23,184 nt of DNA, from assembly GCA_030146405.1 (NCBI GenBank), contig JASLBS010000043.1, positions 1 to 23,184 of the forward strand. Reading direction: 5' to 3'. The notes under the pieces are model-generated. The model saw only the letters and a list, made by a program, of their open reading frames with translations, had not been told where the DNA came from and did not search any database. The DNA comes from Arthrobacter sp. (GTDB lineage Bacteria > Actinomycetota > Actinomycetes > Actinomycetales > Micrococcaceae). Below, piece after piece: positions 22,065-23,184 of the stretch. The number at the start of each line of letters is the position of its first letter. The stretch's first letter is position 1. Position numbers and translations under genes: made by a program.

Positions 22065-23184
22065 ATGAGCGAGAATCTTTCGCCGAACGCATCCTCCGCA
22101 GGCCAGCCGAGCGATGAGGACTACGAGCCCGCCGGCACAGACCAGGTGGACGAGATGCTCGAGACCCTCGACGACGCCGACGCGGAGCAGCGTGCAGCCT
22201 CCCTGCGCGCCGGACTCGATGACTACGAGCTCGACGACGAGGACGCCGCACTCCTCGCGCGGCAGGACGAGGACTACGACGACGAGGCGGAGGGCCGGCT
22301 CAACCCGGTGCTCGCCATCGTCGGGCGACCCAACGTGGGCAAGTCGACGCTGGTGAACCGCATCCTCGGTCGCCGCGAGGCCGTGGTGGAGGACACCCCC
22401 GGTGTCACGCGTGACCGGGTGTCCTACCCCGCGCAGTGGACCGGCCACAACTTCACGCTCGTGGACACCGGTGGTTGGGAGCAGGACGCCAAGGGCATCA
22501 ATGCACGCGTGGCCGACCAGGCGGAGATCGCCGTGGACATGGCGGACGCCGTGCTCCTCGTGGTCGACGCGACCGTCGGTGCCACCGCGACCGACGAGGC
22601 CGTGGTGCGCATGCTGCGCCGCAAGAAGAAGCCCGTCATCCTCGTGGCCAACAAGGTGGACGACATCCAGAACGAGGCCGACGCCTCCGCCCTGTGGGGT
22701 CTGGGTTTCGGGCAGCCCTGGCCGGTGTCCGCCCTGCACGGGCGGGGTACCGGTGACATGCTGGACAAGGTGGTGGAGACCCTCCCCGAGTTCTCCGAGC
22801 ACGGCGGGATCGAGCGCTCGGGCGGTCCTCGCCGCGTGGCCCTCATCGGCCGGCCGAACGTGGGCAAGTCATCCCTGCTGAACAAGCTGGCCGGCTCCGA
22901 TCGCGTGGTGGTGGACCCGCTCGCCGGGACCACGCGCGATCCCGTGGACGAGATGATCGAGCTCGGCGGGCGCACGTGGCGCTTCGTGGACACCGCCGGC
23001 ATCCGACGCCGCGTGCACATGCAGCAGGGCGCCGACTACTACGCATCGCTGCGCACGCAGTCCGCGCTCGAGAAGGCGGAGGTCGCCGTCGTGCTCCTCG
23101 CCGTGGACGAGATCCTCAGCGAGCAGGACGTCCGCATCCTCAACATGGCCATCGAGTCCGGCCGGTCGATCGTGCTGGCCTTCA
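22065..23184 (+). CDS. der: Ribosome biogenesis GTPase Der (EngA), 5' part
   Basis: Double-domain GTPase required for 50S ribosome assembly. The first 373 codons are in the window and the gene runs off the end. Residues 1-79 are an acidic, disordered extension. GTPase domain 1 has G1 GRPNVGKST at 87-95, G3 DTGGW at 134-138 and G4 NKVD at 196-199. Domain 2 has G1 GRPNVGKSS at 262-270 and G3 DTAGI at 309-313. The second G4 motif and the KH-like domain should follow beyond the edge. ATG at 22065 has GAAGGA seven bases upstream. Although it is 82 bases after cmk, the cmk-der pair is conserved. With TlyA and the RluB-type synthase it gives this window three ribosome-maturation genes. Confidence 0.96.
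   Translation, partial: MSENLSPNASSAGQPSDEDYEPAGTDQVDEMLETLDDADAEQRAASLRAGLDDYELDDEDAALLARQDEDYDDEAEGRLNPVLAIVGRPNVGKSTLVNRILGRREAVVEDTPGVTRDRVSYPAQWTGHNFTLVDTGGWEQDAKGINARVADQAEIAVDMADAVLLVVDATVGATATDEAVVRMLRRKKKPVILVANKVDDIQNEADASALWGLGFGQPWPVSALHGRGTGDMLDKVVETLPEFSEHGGIERSGGPRRVALIGRPNVGKSSLLNKLAGSDRVVVDPLAGTTRDPVDEMIELGGRTWRFVDTAGIRRRVHMQQGADYYASLRTQSALEKAEVAVVLLAVDEILSEQDVRILNMAIESGRSIVLAF

Overview
This window looks like the chromosome of a high-GC actinobacterium, most likely Arthrobacter or another Micrococcaceae. The basis is the GC-rich coding sequence, the gene order, and PyrG, ParA and PrpC sequences that resemble that group as I know it. No database search was possible.

Layout. 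(1) Bases 1-113 hold the 3' end of a 5S rRNA and its terminator, so the window starts at the end of an rRNA operon. (2) Bases 114-467 are non-coding, with a candidate promoter near the end. (3) Bases 468-11439 are a tightly packed forward block: a large disordered/TPR-like protein, a HAD-IIA phosphatase, a 72-residue protein, tlyA, nadK, recN, pyrG, an ADP-ribose-type NUDIX hydrolase, xerD and an MTH1-like NUDIX hydrolase. Most junctions overlap by 4-14 bases or are a few bases apart, which suggests translational coupling. (4) Bases 11400-15728 are a reverse-strand methylcitrate-cycle operon, transcribed gntR-prpD-prpB-prpC, whose end overlaps the last forward gene tail to tail. (5) Bases 15729-16235 are a divergent regulatory region with a candidate prp promoter, a TGTATACA palindrome, four 13-bp tandem repeats and a strong hairpin. 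(6) Bases 16236-23184 return to the forward strand with parA, scpA, scpB, an RluB-type pseudouridine synthase, prephenate dehydrogenase, cmk and the start of der.

How the parts fit. The forward genes follow the order I recall for Mycobacterium tuberculosis Rv1691-Rv1713: phosphatase, tlyA, nadK, recN, pyrG, NUDIX, xerD, parA, scpA, scpB, rluB-like, cmk, der. They serve ribosome modification and GTPase-assisted assembly, NADP and nucleotide supply, DNA repair, and chromosome dimer resolution, segregation and condensation. The methylcitrate operon sits between xerD and parA and is a catabolic module: PrpC makes 2-methylcitrate from propionyl-CoA and oxaloacetate, PrpD dehydrates it, and PrpB cleaves 2-methylisocitrate to pyruvate and succinate.

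I see no CRISPR array, insertion sequence, prophage or defence system. Almost everything is conserved core genome. The parts most worth a second look are the prp regulatory region, the tail-to-tail gene overlap, the possible leaderless start of pyrG, and two proteins with very long disordered tails.
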